From Acidobacteriota bacterium (GTDB lineage Bacteria; Acidobacteriota; Terriglobia; Terriglobales; Acidobacteriaceae): a stretch of DNA of 64,000 nucleotides. The stretch lies in assembly GCA_003010405.1 (NCBI GenBank), contig PJLO01000003.1, forward strand, positions 124,001 through 188,000, read 5' to 3'. The notes beneath the pieces were generated by a model. The model saw only the letters and a list, made by a program, of their open reading frames with translations, was not told the origin of the DNA and ran no database searches. The position numbers and the translations under genes are program-made. This document shows positions 37,944-46,305 of this stretch, one piece after another; position 1 is the first letter of the stretch, and every line of letters starts with the position of its first letter.

Positions 37944-38381
37944 ATGTCTGAAAATGAGAAAGTACTCGAGCTGTTCACGAAAAGGTACAACTGCGCTCAA
38001 GCGGTTTTTGCTACCTGTGGTCCCTGCGAAGGCTTCACCGAGGAAATGTGCCTGGCAGTGGCGGGACCCTTCGGCGGAGGCATGGGCTGCATGGGAGAAA
38101 CTTGCGGGGCAGTGACTGGGGCATTCATGGCCTTGGGGGTTCGTTGCGGCCAGGGGATGGTGACCAATCCTATTGAGGCAGCCGGACCGATTTACAAGCG
38201 AGTGAATGAACTTGCAGAGGCGTTCAAAGCAAGGCACGGGAGTTTGCTTTGTCGCGAACTAACCGGCTGCGACATGCGCACGCCCGAGGGAAAAAAGCAG
38301 TTCAAAGACCGCGGCCTTCACGACACACTCTGCCCGAAATTTTTGCTAACCGCGGTCGAATTACTGAAAGAGCAACGCTAA
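37944..38381 (+). CDS. C_GCAxxG_C_C-family redox protein (copy 2, complete)
   Basis: 145 residues with an ATG and a GAGGGG-type site. It is nearly identical to copy 1 through the first 110 residues (KRYNCAQAVFATCGPCEGFTEEMCL, FGGGMGCMGETCGAVTGAFM) and adds LTGCDMRTPEGKKQF...LHDTLCPKFLL at the end, with the last two Cys of the family pattern. A stem (GAACC...GGTTC) near 38444-38470 probably ends the transcript. Confidence 0.85.
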   Translation: MSENEKVLELFTKRYNCAQAVFATCGPCEGFTEEMCLAVAGPFGGGMGCMGETCGAVTGAFMALGVRCGQGMVTNPIEAAGPIYKRVNELAEAFKARHGSLLCRELTGCDMRTPEGKKQFKDRGLHDTLCPKFLLTAVELLKEQR

Positions 38382-38443
38382 TTCGCTAGCTTTTTTTTCG
38401 AGAGCAAGCGACCGGAGGCCTTCACCTCACCTGGATTTCTTTA

Positions 38444-38470
38444 CGAACCTCACCTTTTCTGGTGGGGTTC
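38444..38470 (+). terminator. hairpin after the C_GCAxxG genes
   Basis: GAACCTCACC pairs with GGTGGGGTTC around TTTTCT, with a TGTTTT following. The rest of 38382-38663 shows no gene. Confidence 0.5.
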
Positions 38471-38663
38471 GCTGTTTTAGGCGTTGGGGTTTTGAGTGCC
38501 GAAAGCAACGGAAGGTCTCGAAAATTTGACTACATTACGGGAACGCCATGGTTGCCGTAGGACTGTAGCTGGTCGCTCATTATTCATCTCTAAAAACATT
38601 CTCTAATCAACTCATCCCTATAACTCGGCATCTGATAACCCCAATAACATAGAGGGGACTTCC

Positions 38664-39152
38664 ATGTCTGAAAAGAGTGATAGTAAAAACTCGCGTCGCA
38701 CGGACACAAAGGTGTCAGGTCACAAGACCAAGAGCCAGCTGGCCAAATCAAAAGGACCTGTCGCGGCAAATGCAAAAGGCGGCAACCAGGGAAAGCGCGC
38801 CGTGACTACCACCGACCACGAAGAGATCCGGCGTTGGGCCGAAGAGCGCGGAGCACAACCCTCTTGTGTGCGGCGCACCGGCGGCAAGGGCGATGTCGGA
38901 ATGATTCGTCTGGATTTCCCAGGGTACCGTGGAGGAGACACACTGGAACCGATCTCGTGGGACGATTGGTTTCGCAAGTTCGATGAGAGTAACCTTGCGC
39001 TGGTGTATCAGGAAACCACCGCTCGCGGTCAAAAGAGCAATTTCAACAAGCTGATCGGCCGGGAAACCGCAGACAAGCGCGCCCACGGAGACACGAAAGC
39101 CTCACGTCGTCATCCTGAACGAAGCACGGGCACACGAAAAAAAGCGGCCTAG
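38664..39152 (+). CDS. conserved protein of unknown function
   Basis: 162 residues. The core TTDHEEIRRWAEERGAQPSCVRRTGGKGDVGMIRLDFPGY, then EPISWDDWFRKFDESNLALVYQE and GQKSNFNKLI, is a compact domain that I recall from many soil bacteria. There it is often mislabelled as a glucan branching protein; it has none of the branching-enzyme motifs. Both ends are Lys/Arg/Ser-rich, possibly DNA-binding arms. A GAGGGG site precedes the ATG. Confidence 0.75.
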   Translation: MSEKSDSKNSRRTDTKVSGHKTKSQLAKSKGPVAANAKGGNQGKRAVTTTDHEEIRRWAEERGAQPSCVRRTGGKGDVGMIRLDFPGYRGGDTLEPISWDDWFRKFDESNLALVYQETTARGQKSNFNKLIGRETADKRAHGDTKASRRHPERSTGTRKKAA

Positions 39153-39300
39153 CAGCATGCGGGTTGCGTAGGAGCTTTACTCGGCTATAGGCGGGGCGGA
39201 AGAGCTTTCGCAAAGCTGATTGTTTCAGCTACCCACCCCCAACCTTCAGTCCGAACCCGAACGAGCGGTTAGCGGCATTCCGCCCTTTTTCAGCAGCCTT

Positions 39301-41820
39301 CTATAGCTTCACAGCGCGCAGTCTTAGTGCATTGCTGATGACTGACACGGAGCTGAAGCTCATGGCGGCTGCCGCGAAAACCGGGTGTAACATCCACCCT
39401 GTAAAGGGATAAAGAAGGCCCGCTGCAAGGGGCACTCCAAGAGCGTTGTAGATGAACGCGAAAAACAGGTTCTGGCTGATGTTACGCATAGTCGCCTCGC
39501 TGAGCCGGCGGGCTCGCAGTATTCCGCGGAGATCGCCGCGCAGCAGGGTGACTCCCGATGTATGCATCGCAATGTCGGTCCCCGTACTCATCGCGATTCC
39601 AACTTCGGCCTGCGCCAGAGCGGGAGCGTCATTGATGCCGTCTCCAGCCATTGCGACCACCCGCCCCTGCTTTTGCAGACGCTGAATCGCCTCCGATTTG
39701 CGCTCAGGAAGCACCTCGGCCTCAAAGTCCTTGATACCAAGTTTGCGAGCGATCGCCTCGGCGGTAGTCCTGCTGTCTCCCGTGAGCATCACAACGTGCA
39801 GTCCTTCTTGTAACAAGTCTTCGACGACAATCGCAGCAGTCGGCTTCACCGGGTCGGTCACGCTGAATAACCCGACGAGAACATTGTCCGCGGAGATATA
39901 GAGAACTGTGCCTCCCTCACGTCGAATTGCCTCAGCGCGGGAGGAAGCCTCGGACGAAATGACAACTCCGAGTTCCTGCATCAGCGCACCGTTGCCAACC
40001 GCCACATAACGCGCATCCACGTCGCCCAGCACTCCACGTCCAGAGCGCGATTCGAAATGCTCGACCCGATGAGGACGAAGCTGCACCGAGTCAGCCGCAC
40101 GGACAATTGCCGCTCCCAACGGATGCTCACTCAACCTTTCAAGGCTTGCAGCCCATTGAACGAGATCCTCTTCGTAATGCTGGCTGGTGAGTAAGGCTAC
40201 AGACTCCAGAACGGGACGGCCTTCGGTGAGTGTACCCGTCTTATCGATGACCACGGTATCAACGCGCTCCATCACCTCCAGCGCCTCCGCGTTTTTTATC
40301 AGTACGCCGGCGCGAGCGCCACGTCCCGTACCGACCATAATTGCCATGGGAGTAGCGAGCCCCAAGGCGCACGGGCAGGCGATGACCAGTACCGCCACTG
40401 CATTCACGAGTGCGCGCGGCAGCGCTGGCTCGGGTCCAAAACCAAGCCACGCTATGAAAGTAATGAGAGAAACGCACAGCACCGCAGGAACAAAGATCGC
40501 CGAAACCTTATCAGCCAACCGCTGAATCGGAGCTCTGCTGCGCTGCGCTTCGCTGACCAGACGAACAATCTGAGCCAGCATGGTCTCACTACCAACCCGT
40601 TCGGCTCGCATCAGGATTGCGCCGTTACCGTTTACGCTGGCGCCGATCACACGATCTCCGGGATTCTTTTCCACGGGGAGCGATTCGCCGGTGATCATTG
40701 ACTCATCCACGGCCGTGCGCCCTTCCAGCACCACGCCATCTACAGGAACCTTTTCGCCGGGACGAACACGAAGCGACTGCCCGACAGCGACTTGACCGAG
40801 CAAAACGTCGTGCTCGCGGCCATCGGATTCCACTACTCGCGCCATCTTCGGCGAGAGGTCAAGCAGAGCGCGTATTGCACTTGAAGTCTGACCTCGAGCA
40901 CGAAGTTCCAGTACCTGGCCAGCCAGAACGAGAATCACAATCGCTGCGGCCGACTCGAAGTACACCGCAGGTTGTCCGTGCAGGCCGCGCAGCGAGTGAG
41001 GAAAGATCTCGGGCAAGAGCGTCGCAATCGCGCTGTACACATAACTGACACCAACTCCCATGCCGATTAGTGTGAACATATTCGGGCTACGGAACTTCAG
41101 TGACGCAATAGCCCGCTGGAAAAATGGCAATCCTCCCCACAGCACCACCGGCGAGGCGAGCAGTAACTGCAACCAAGCGACCCTGTGTTCAGCGAGTGCG
41201 TGCTGCAAAGGCGTCAACATGTGCAGCATCGCAAGCACCAGCAGCGGAAGGCCGAAGGCAATGCTCACACGCAATCGCCGCGACATGTCGATCAGTTCAG
41301 GACTCGGGCCTTCGCTCCCCGAAACAGTGCGCGGTTCCAGGTCCATTCCGCACTTTGGGCACGCCCCAGCGTGATCCTGTACAAATTCCGGATGCATCGG
41401 ACAAACGTATTCGGTTCGGGAACTAAGCTGCGGGGTCTCAGCCTCCAGCGCCATCCCGCACGAAGGACAAGCGGCAAGGATGGGAGAGCGAACATCTGGG
41501 CACATAGGGCAAACGTAGGCGGCGGCAACCGGCGCGGATTGCGCATTCTTTTTCGCCGGCCCCGCGATTGGCGAAGCTGCCGACGAAATACCGCCAAGTT
41601 GAACCACGGGCGAAGACGCGATCATTCCACCCGGCTTGTAAGTTGGCGAGAGATACTTCTCCGGATCGGAGCGAAAGCGCTCGTTACACTTAGGGTTGCA
41701 GAAGATATAGTCAGTGCCCTTGTATTTATAAGAGCCACCACGAGCAGCGGACGGATCGACTGTCATCCCGCAGACTGGATCTTTGACTTTTATTTCCGAC
41801 AAGGACTCCCCTTCCGGCAT
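39301..41820 (-). CDS. copA: copper-transporting P1B-type ATPase with YHS and metal-binding N-terminal domains
   Basis: 839 residues. A YHS domain (residues about 10-55: [34 protein letters not shown]) is followed by two heavy-metal-binding CPMCP/CPMHP...CPSCGM/CPKCGM modules (about 95-160). The P-type core follows: TGESLPVEK, the metal site [15 protein letters not shown], the phosphorylation site DKTGTLTEG, the SEHPLG histidine-proline pair, and [13 protein letters not shown]. The CPC motif means Cu(I)/Ag(I) export. The absence of a classical CxxC ferredoxin-like domain is compensated by the YHS and CPMHP modules. Divergent from a small HMA-fold protein. Confidence 0.93.
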   Translation of the reverse strand: MPEGESLSEIKVKDPVCGMTVDPSAARGGSYKYKGTDYIFCNPKCNERFRSDPEKYLSPTYKPGGMIASSPVVQLGGISSAASPIAGPAKKNAQSAPVAAAYVCPMCPDVRSPILAACPSCGMALEAETPQLSSRTEYVCPMHPEFVQDHAGACPKCGMDLEPRTVSGSEGPSPELIDMSRRLRVSIAFGLPLLVLAMLHMLTPLQHALAEHRVAWLQLLLASPVVLWGGLPFFQRAIASLKFRSPNMFTLIGMGVGVSYVYSAIATLLPEIFPHSLRGLHGQPAVYFESAAAIVILVLAGQVLELRARGQTSSAIRALLDLSPKMARVVESDGREHDVLLGQVAVGQSLRVRPGEKVPVDGVVLEGRTAVDESMITGESLPVEKNPGDRVIGASVNGNGAILMRAERVGSETMLAQIVRLVSEAQRSRAPIQRLADKVSAIFVPAVLCVSLITFIAWLGFGPEPALPRALVNAVAVLVIACPCALGLATPMAIMVGTGRGARAGVLIKNAEALEVMERVDTVVIDKTGTLTEGRPVLESVALLTSQHYEEDLVQWAASLERLSEHPLGAAIVRAADSVQLRPHRVEHFESRSGRGVLGDVDARYVAVGNGALMQELGVVISSEASSRAEAIRREGGTVLYISADNVLVGLFSVTDPVKPTAAIVVEDLLQEGLHVVMLTGDSRTTAEAIARKLGIKDFEAEVLPERKSEAIQRLQKQGRVVAMAGDGINDAPALAQAEVGIAMSTGTDIAMHTSGVTLLRGDLRGILRARRLSEATMRNISQNLFFAFIYNALGVPLAAGLLYPFTGWMLHPVFAAAAMSFSSVSVISNALRLRAVKL

Positions 41821-41934
41821 CCGCCTAAATTCCGTTAATCAATCAGAACGGGATGCCATGTACATGACCTAATATAGTAAAACTTAAGAGCACAGCACGT
41901 GCATTTATAGCCGACCGGAGTGGATAGGAATCCG

Positions 41935-42144
41935 ATGACTAACGTTGAGATCACCTACAACTATGGGATATCGCCTGACGAGGCAGTGATGCGGGGCATT
42001 GACAACATCCGCGAAGTCTACGGGATCTACAGATTGAGATTTAATGAACAATTGCGCAGCGTGGCAATAGAGTACGACGCGACGCGCATGAATGCCGCTA
42101 CCGTCGCGAGCCTTTTGCGCCGCGCCGGATTGGATCTGACGTAA
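41935..42144 (+). CDS. HMA-fold small protein lacking the metal-binding cysteines
   Basis: 69 residues from the ATG at 41935 with AGGA five bases upstream. The beta-alpha-beta-beta-alpha-beta order of a heavy-metal-associated domain is visible (VEITYNYGISPDEAVMRGIDNIREVYGIYRLRFNEQLRSVAIEYDATRMNAATVASLLRRAGL). The loop where CxxC is expected reads GISPDE, with no Cys. Divergent from copA, so it may regulate or assist copper export without binding copper in the usual way. Confidence 0.7.
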   Translation: MTNVEITYNYGISPDEAVMRGIDNIREVYGIYRLRFNEQLRSVAIEYDATRMNAATVASLLRRAGLDLT

Positions 42145-42156
42145 GCTACCACCAGA

Positions 42157-42191
42157 AGGGACCGAGCCAATTTTCATTGGCTGGGGTCCCT
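42157..42191 (+). terminator. hairpin after the HMA-fold gene
   Basis: AGGGACC-AGCCAAT pairs with ATTGGCT-GGTCCCT around TTTTC. Beyond it, up to the tRNA at 42468, I see no gene; a tRNA promoter must lie there. Confidence 0.65.
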
Positions 42192-42467
42192 GTATGCGCA
42201 CTCGTCTTGTACCGCTTCTTCTTGCACGTGTTGTGCCACAGCTGACAACCGATAAACAATCGGGTTTCTTGCAAATGCGTTGAGAAGGCCGAGTGAAATC
42301 TTTACTCGCCGCGTAAGAACGACATCAGCACCTCCGCTCATCCACCGTAGCGACGCTTACTTTGAAAACATCCACAGGTCAGGGTTGCAGACCAGGTTAA
42401 GGTATGTGTTATATTGACCTTGGTCGTTCGACACGACGAAGAAGATAAGCAGTAGAACAATTGAAGA

Positions 42468-42544
42468 GCGCCCTTAGCTCAGCTGGATAGAGCGTCTGAC
42501 TACGAATCAGAAGGCCGGGAGTTCGAATCTCTCAGGGCGCACCA
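42468..42544 (+). tRNA. tRNA-Arg (anticodon ACG)
   Basis: The acceptor arm GCGCCCT pairs with AGGGCGC. A D-arm (GCTCAGCTGGATAGAGC) follows, then the anticodon stem CTGAC-TACGAAT-CAG with ACG at the anticodon, a T-arm with GTTCGAATC, and an encoded ACCA end. Reads CGU/CGC/CGA after deamination of A34. Confidence 0.95.
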
Positions 42545-42802
42545 TCCTTCCCTTTGCAATCATCCCGAAGATTCTGGCTTTAATCGGAGAGCTTCCCGGC
42601 AGCGGTGGCTTTTTTGTTTTGGTAAAGCTACTTTTTCGCTGCGGGCAGAACCTGAGCCTCTGCCCGCGAGCGATCTTGAAGGCTTTTTCAATGGTGTTAT
42701 GCCTTCCCAATTTTCAAATCAAACAATCCGAAGTCTCAGGCAATCTGAGGCCTGGAACGCTCCCCTGAACATTGCTCATCAATTCAAGGGAAATCTAGAA
42801 CA

Positions 42803-43717
42803 CTAGTTTTGAACGACTGGGTGTGTTTCTACCCAACGGCGGCAACGTCCGTCGATTTGCAGACGCTTGCCGGGTGTCAGTTTATCCTTGACTGTGTCGC
42901 GATCTGCTTTGCCGCTCTCAAAAGAGGTTGCTGCGAGGTTCAACCAAAAATATGCTTCTGCGTCGTCCTGCGGAACACCAACGCCCTTCGCATACATCAA
43001 GCCAAGGCTGTACTGAGCGTCTGCGACCCCCTGCTCAGCCGCTCTGCGATACCAGAGCCCAGCTTCTGCATCATCCTTCGGAACGCCAACGCCCTTGGCG
43101 CACATAGAGCCCAGTTTGTACTGAGCATCTGCAAATCCCTGCTCAGCCGATTTGCGGATCCAGCGCTCAGCCTCGGCATCATCCTTCGGAACGCCAGCGC
43201 CCTTTGCATACATCGAACCAAGATTGTACTGAGCACTTGGGAGCCCCTGTACAGCCGCTTTGCGGAACCAGCGCTCAGCCTCGGCGTCATCCTTCGGAAC
43301 GCCAGCGCCCTTCGCATACATCGAACCTAGGCTGCACTGAGCGTGTGCGAGTCCCGGTTCAGCCGCTTTGCGGAACCAGCGCACTGCCTCGGCATCATCC
43401 TGCGGAACGCCAGCGCCCTTCGCATACCTTAAGCCAAGGTTGTACTGAGCATCTGCTAGTCCCTGCTCAGCTGCTTTGCGGATCCAGCGCACTGCCTCGG
43501 CGTCATCCTTTGGAACGCCACGCCCGCTTTCATACATCGAACCTAGGTTGAACTGAGCTGATGCATGACCCGCCTCAGCTTGTTTGGTGAGTTCAGCGAC
43601 GTACCGGCTTTGTACGCCTTTCTTTTCAGCGCTTATTTGAGCGCTCATCTGAGTGGTGGTCGCAAATATCAGGAGAGCAGGAAGAAGCCAGCGAGAGAAA
43701 CGAACCGAGAAGGGCAT
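42803..43717 (-). CDS. exported Sel1-like repeat protein
   Basis: 304 residues. A signal peptide (about 1-27) is followed by six nearly identical 36-residue Sel1/TPR-like repeats of the form A-x-A-Q-Y-N-L-G-x-M-Y-A-K-G-x-G-V-P-K-D-D-A-E-A-x-R-W-x-R-K-A-A-E-Q-G, then a seventh partial repeat. The solenoid mediates protein-protein contacts in the periplasm or outside. GAGG lies before the ATG. The DNA repeats (about 108 bp) make it prone to gain or lose units. Confidence 0.92.
   Translation of the reverse strand: MPFSVRFSRWLLPALLIFATTTQMSAQISAEKKGVQSRYVAELTKQAEAGHASAQFNLGSMYESGRGVPKDDAEAVRWIRKAAEQGLADAQYNLGLRYAKGAGVPQDDAEAVRWFRKAAEPGLAHAQCSLGSMYAKGAGVPKDDAEAERWFRKAAVQGLPSAQYNLGSMYAKGAGVPKDDAEAERWIRKSAEQGFADAQYKLGSMCAKGVGVPKDDAEAGLWYRRAAEQGVADAQYSLGLMYAKGVGVPQDDAEAYFWLNLAATSFESGKADRDTVKDKLTPGKRLQIDGRCRRWVETHPVVQN
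42960..43600 (-). repeat. about six tandem 108-bp repeats coding for Sel1 units
   Basis: The block GGAACGCCAGCGCCCTTCGC and its close variants recur at steps of 108 bp on the plus strand, matching the protein repeats. Not a CRISPR array: repeats abut and are coding. Confidence 0.8.
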
Positions 43718-44201
43718 GGCAGCACCTCAAATTAAATTTAGACCTGATAATTCGTACCACCTTATCGCGCAATAGCAAAGTGGAATTTTACGCTCGAGGG
43801 TACCTTCTGCGTACATTTCACATCACGACGTTCTGGAGCATTTTGTGTGAGTAAGCAGCTTTTTCCAAAACCGGAACGCAAGGAAATCAGAAACGGGCGT
43901 GGAGCGACAACGGGGTTCTCATTTTCCTGGCAGAAAATAGAACTTTCGTGCCATGTACACGATTCCCAGGGATTGCTATTCTCCATGCAGACCATAACTG
44001 TTTTGTGCTTACCTCTTGCTTGCACGATTTGTCTCTCATGGACTCGAGAAATTGCAAGTCGTCCAAAAGACATGCGCATAGAGTCTGGATTTGAATGTCG
44101 AGGCGCCCTTTTGAGCGCCTCACTTTTATTTCGCTAGTTTCAAACTTCGCGAAGACCCATTACGATTGCCGCATGCGCCAACAGTTTCTTAGCAGGATTA
44201 C
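43718..44201. other. 484-bp intergenic region, nothing recognised
   Basis: Between the divergent Sel1 and XTP-pyrophosphatase genes. Short frames exist on both strands but lack ribosome sites and protein-like composition. Probably only promoters. Confidence 0.5.
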
Positions 44202-44804
44202 ATGCGAGTTTTAATTGCTACTTCAAACAAAGGTAAGCTGCGCGATTTCGCGGGCGCAGCGGCGGTGCATAGCATCGACGTCGAATCGCTGCCCGGATTT
44301 AAGAATCTTCCCGAACCCGTCGAGGATGGCGCAACCTTCGAGGCAAACGCGCGCAAGAAGGCCGAGCATTATAGCCGCTTCGCCGCAGGTGAACTGGTGC
44401 TGGCGGATGATTCCGGGCTCTCGGTAGATGCGCTCGACGGCGCGCCCGGGGTGTATTCGGCTCGTTATTCCGACGGAGCCAATGGAAACGGCAACGATGC
44501 GGCAAATAATGCGAAGCTGTTGCGGGAGTTGGATACGGTTGCCGAAGGGCAGCGTACGGCAAAGTTTGTCTGTGTGATTTCCGCGGCCCGCGACGGGCGC
44601 GAGGTGATGCAGTTTCGGGGCGAATCCGCAGGAGTAATTCTGCGCGAGCCGCGAGGTGCAATGGGCTTCGGTTATGATCCGCTCTTCTACTTCCCTGCTC
44701 TGGCTAAGAGTTTTGCGGAACTCACACCGGACGAGAAGGCTGTGGTAAGCCATCGTGGAGCGGCACTGAAAAAATTTCTGGAGTGGGCAAGCGAAAATAG
44801 CTAG
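44202..44804 (+). CDS. rdgB: XTP/dITP pyrophosphatase (RdgB/HAM1 family)
   Basis: 200 residues, full length. It hydrolyses non-canonical purine triphosphates to monophosphates and keeps them out of DNA. Motifs: TSNKGKLRDF at the N-terminus, LPEPVEDGATFEANARKKAEHY, the catalytic LADDSGLSVDALDGAPGVYSARY, MGFGYDPLFYFP and VSHRGAALKKF. An AGGA site lies just before the ATG. Confidence 0.95.
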   Translation: MRVLIATSNKGKLRDFAGAAAVHSIDVESLPGFKNLPEPVEDGATFEANARKKAEHYSRFAAGELVLADDSGLSVDALDGAPGVYSARYSDGANGNGNDAANNAKLLRELDTVAEGQRTAKFVCVISAARDGREVMQFRGESAGVILREPRGAMGFGYDPLFYFPALAKSFAELTPDEKAVVSHRGAALKKFLEWASENS

Positions 44805-44819
44805 ATCCTAGCCTGAACG

Positions 44820-45311
44820 CTATCTGTCCACTGTCTGTTCATTCTTGTGCTGTGCACTTTGCACAGGGCCAAACATCTTTTCTGCGTCGATCGTCAGGAA
44901 TTTTCCCCGGCTGCAAGCCAGGAGAGTTCCCTTTGCGCTGCGAAGTTCGGCATAGTTATAAAGCGCTCGCCCGAAGGTTCTCCTTACGCGGCCTTCAACC
45001 ACCAGTAGTTCTCCTAGGGGCACAGGCCGCAGATATTCCACCTTCATGCGACGAGTAAGAGCTACTTTTTTCTTGAATCTGTTCGCCTTACCCATGGCTT
45101 CGTCAAGAATGGCGGCGATAATTCCTCCGTGGGCGTACCCAGGCGGCCCTGTGGCGGCGTCACCGAGCTTAAATTCGCACACACAGCTGTTTCCATCCTC
45201 GCCGAGCACAAATTTCAACCCCAATCCATTTGGGTTTGCCTGACCACAAACAAAACACATATCGGTTGGCCATTTGAATGGAGGTAATTCACGTTCCTGT
45301 TTGTGTTCCAT
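44820..45311 (-). CDS. hotdog-fold thioesterase (PaaI-like)
   Basis: 163 residues from the ATG at 45311 with GGAG eight bases upstream. MCFVCGQANPNGLGLKF is a common start of this subgroup. The hotdog helix is GYAHGGIIAAILDEAMGKAN, with the strand pairs KVEYLRPVPLGELLVVEGRV and ARGKFLTIDAEKMFG around it. It should hydrolyse acyl-CoA; the substrate is unknown. Confidence 0.88.
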   Translation of the reverse strand: MEHKQERELPPFKWPTDMCFVCGQANPNGLGLKFVLGEDGNSCVCEFKLGDAATGPPGYAHGGIIAAILDEAMGKANRFKKKVALTRRMKVEYLRPVPLGELLVVEGRVRRTFGRALYNYAELRSAKGTLLACSRGKFLTIDAEKMFGPVQSAQHKNEQTVDR

Positions 45312-45450
45312 CGATAGGGCTCCGCTATGTGTGTTCATTCCGTTTGTTCAGCACAAAAGCATTTCAACCAACAGCAAGGTTACAGTGCTCGTAACGAGCA
45401 AAAAATAAGGCGTCCTTTCAGCCTTTCGGCATCTAGGAGGTATGGCTGTC

Positions 45451-46194
45451 ATGCCTTCCCGGTCCTCAAACAAACCTCTTCCAGGCGGCGGAAATCGCGG
45501 CACCGTCCCTCCCGAGCCATTTGGCGGCGGTGGAGGCGGCGGACGCGGCGATGGCGACGGTCTGCATGGTTTCCGGCAACAGCTACAGAGGTACCGGTTG
45601 GGGCTGCTATTTACGATTGGCTCAATCATAATGCTTTTCATCTCGTTCACCACTCTTTTTCTGGCGAGACGGGGCGCGGGCAAATACGCCCCTCTAAGCG
45701 GCTTGTTCAAGAGTGACTGGGTTCCCGTACATCTACCGGTGAAGATCCTGCTCATCAACACCGCCGTGCTGGTTGTGAGCAGCATTCTGGTCGAAGTTGC
45801 GAGACGCGCCGCGCGAACTGAGTCAGTTCTGGTTCCGGCAAGCAGCGTTCCGGGAGTTCGGCCAATTCGTCAAACTTCTCTGATCTGGGCAGCTGCGACG
45901 ACTGTGCTGGGCTTCGGTTTTCTCTTTGGGCAGTACTGCGCCTGGGAGCAGCTGCACCTCAGCGGTGCGTTCCTGGCGAGCGGCCCAGCGAGCACGTTTT
46001 TCTTCCTGTTGACGGGAACTCACGCAGTGCACCTTGCTGCCGGCCTCGTGGCACTCCTCTATGCATGCCTCGCAAAAGGGCTAAGGCTCTCGATTGAGCG
46101 GCGGTGTATCGCACTGGATGTTACCGCCTGGTACTGGCATTTCATGGCCGTAATGTGGATTTACGTGCTGGCCGTCCTGCAACTGATGAACTGA
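45451..46194 (+). CDS. heme-copper oxidase subunit III family protein
   Basis: 247 residues from the ATG at 45451 (AGGAGG ten bases upstream; the ATG at 45442 is too close). A Gly/Pro-rich N-terminus precedes five or so membrane helices. The family marks are SDWVPVHLPVKILLINTAVLVVSSI, FGQYCAWEQL, FFLLTGTHAVHLAAGLVAL and DVTAWYWHFMAVMWIYVLAVLQL. No subunit I or II is nearby, so it is a stand-alone copy that either joins an oxidase encoded elsewhere or has diverged in function. Confidence 0.88.
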   Translation: MPSRSSNKPLPGGGNRGTVPPEPFGGGGGGGRGDGDGLHGFRQQLQRYRLGLLFTIGSIIMLFISFTTLFLARRGAGKYAPLSGLFKSDWVPVHLPVKILLINTAVLVVSSILVEVARRAARTESVLVPASSVPGVRPIRQTSLIWAAATTVLGFGFLFGQYCAWEQLHLSGAFLASGPASTFFFLLTGTHAVHLAAGLVALLYACLAKGLRLSIERRCIALDVTAWYWHFMAVMWIYVLAVLQLMN

Positions 46195-46305
46195 CGCTTC
46201 ACCAACGCTTCCAAGTGCCATTTATAATAGAAAATTCGACGGCTAGGCGAGTTACGGCTGTAAATGTGAAGTCTTGTAATCGCGGACTGGCTGACCGTTC
46301 TTACT

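Noticed and set aside
38664..39152. Annotation as a 1,4-alpha-glucan branching enzyme
   Set aside because: The 162-residue protein lacks every branching-enzyme motif; that label is a common misnomer for this small family.
42960..43600. Regular repeats resembling a CRISPR array
   Set aside because: The 108-bp repeats are coding Sel1 units with no spacers; no cas genes are in the window.
43847..44137. 96-codon plus-strand frame between the Sel1 and rdgB genes
   Set aside because: No ribosome site, no domain and an unusual composition; treated as intergenic.
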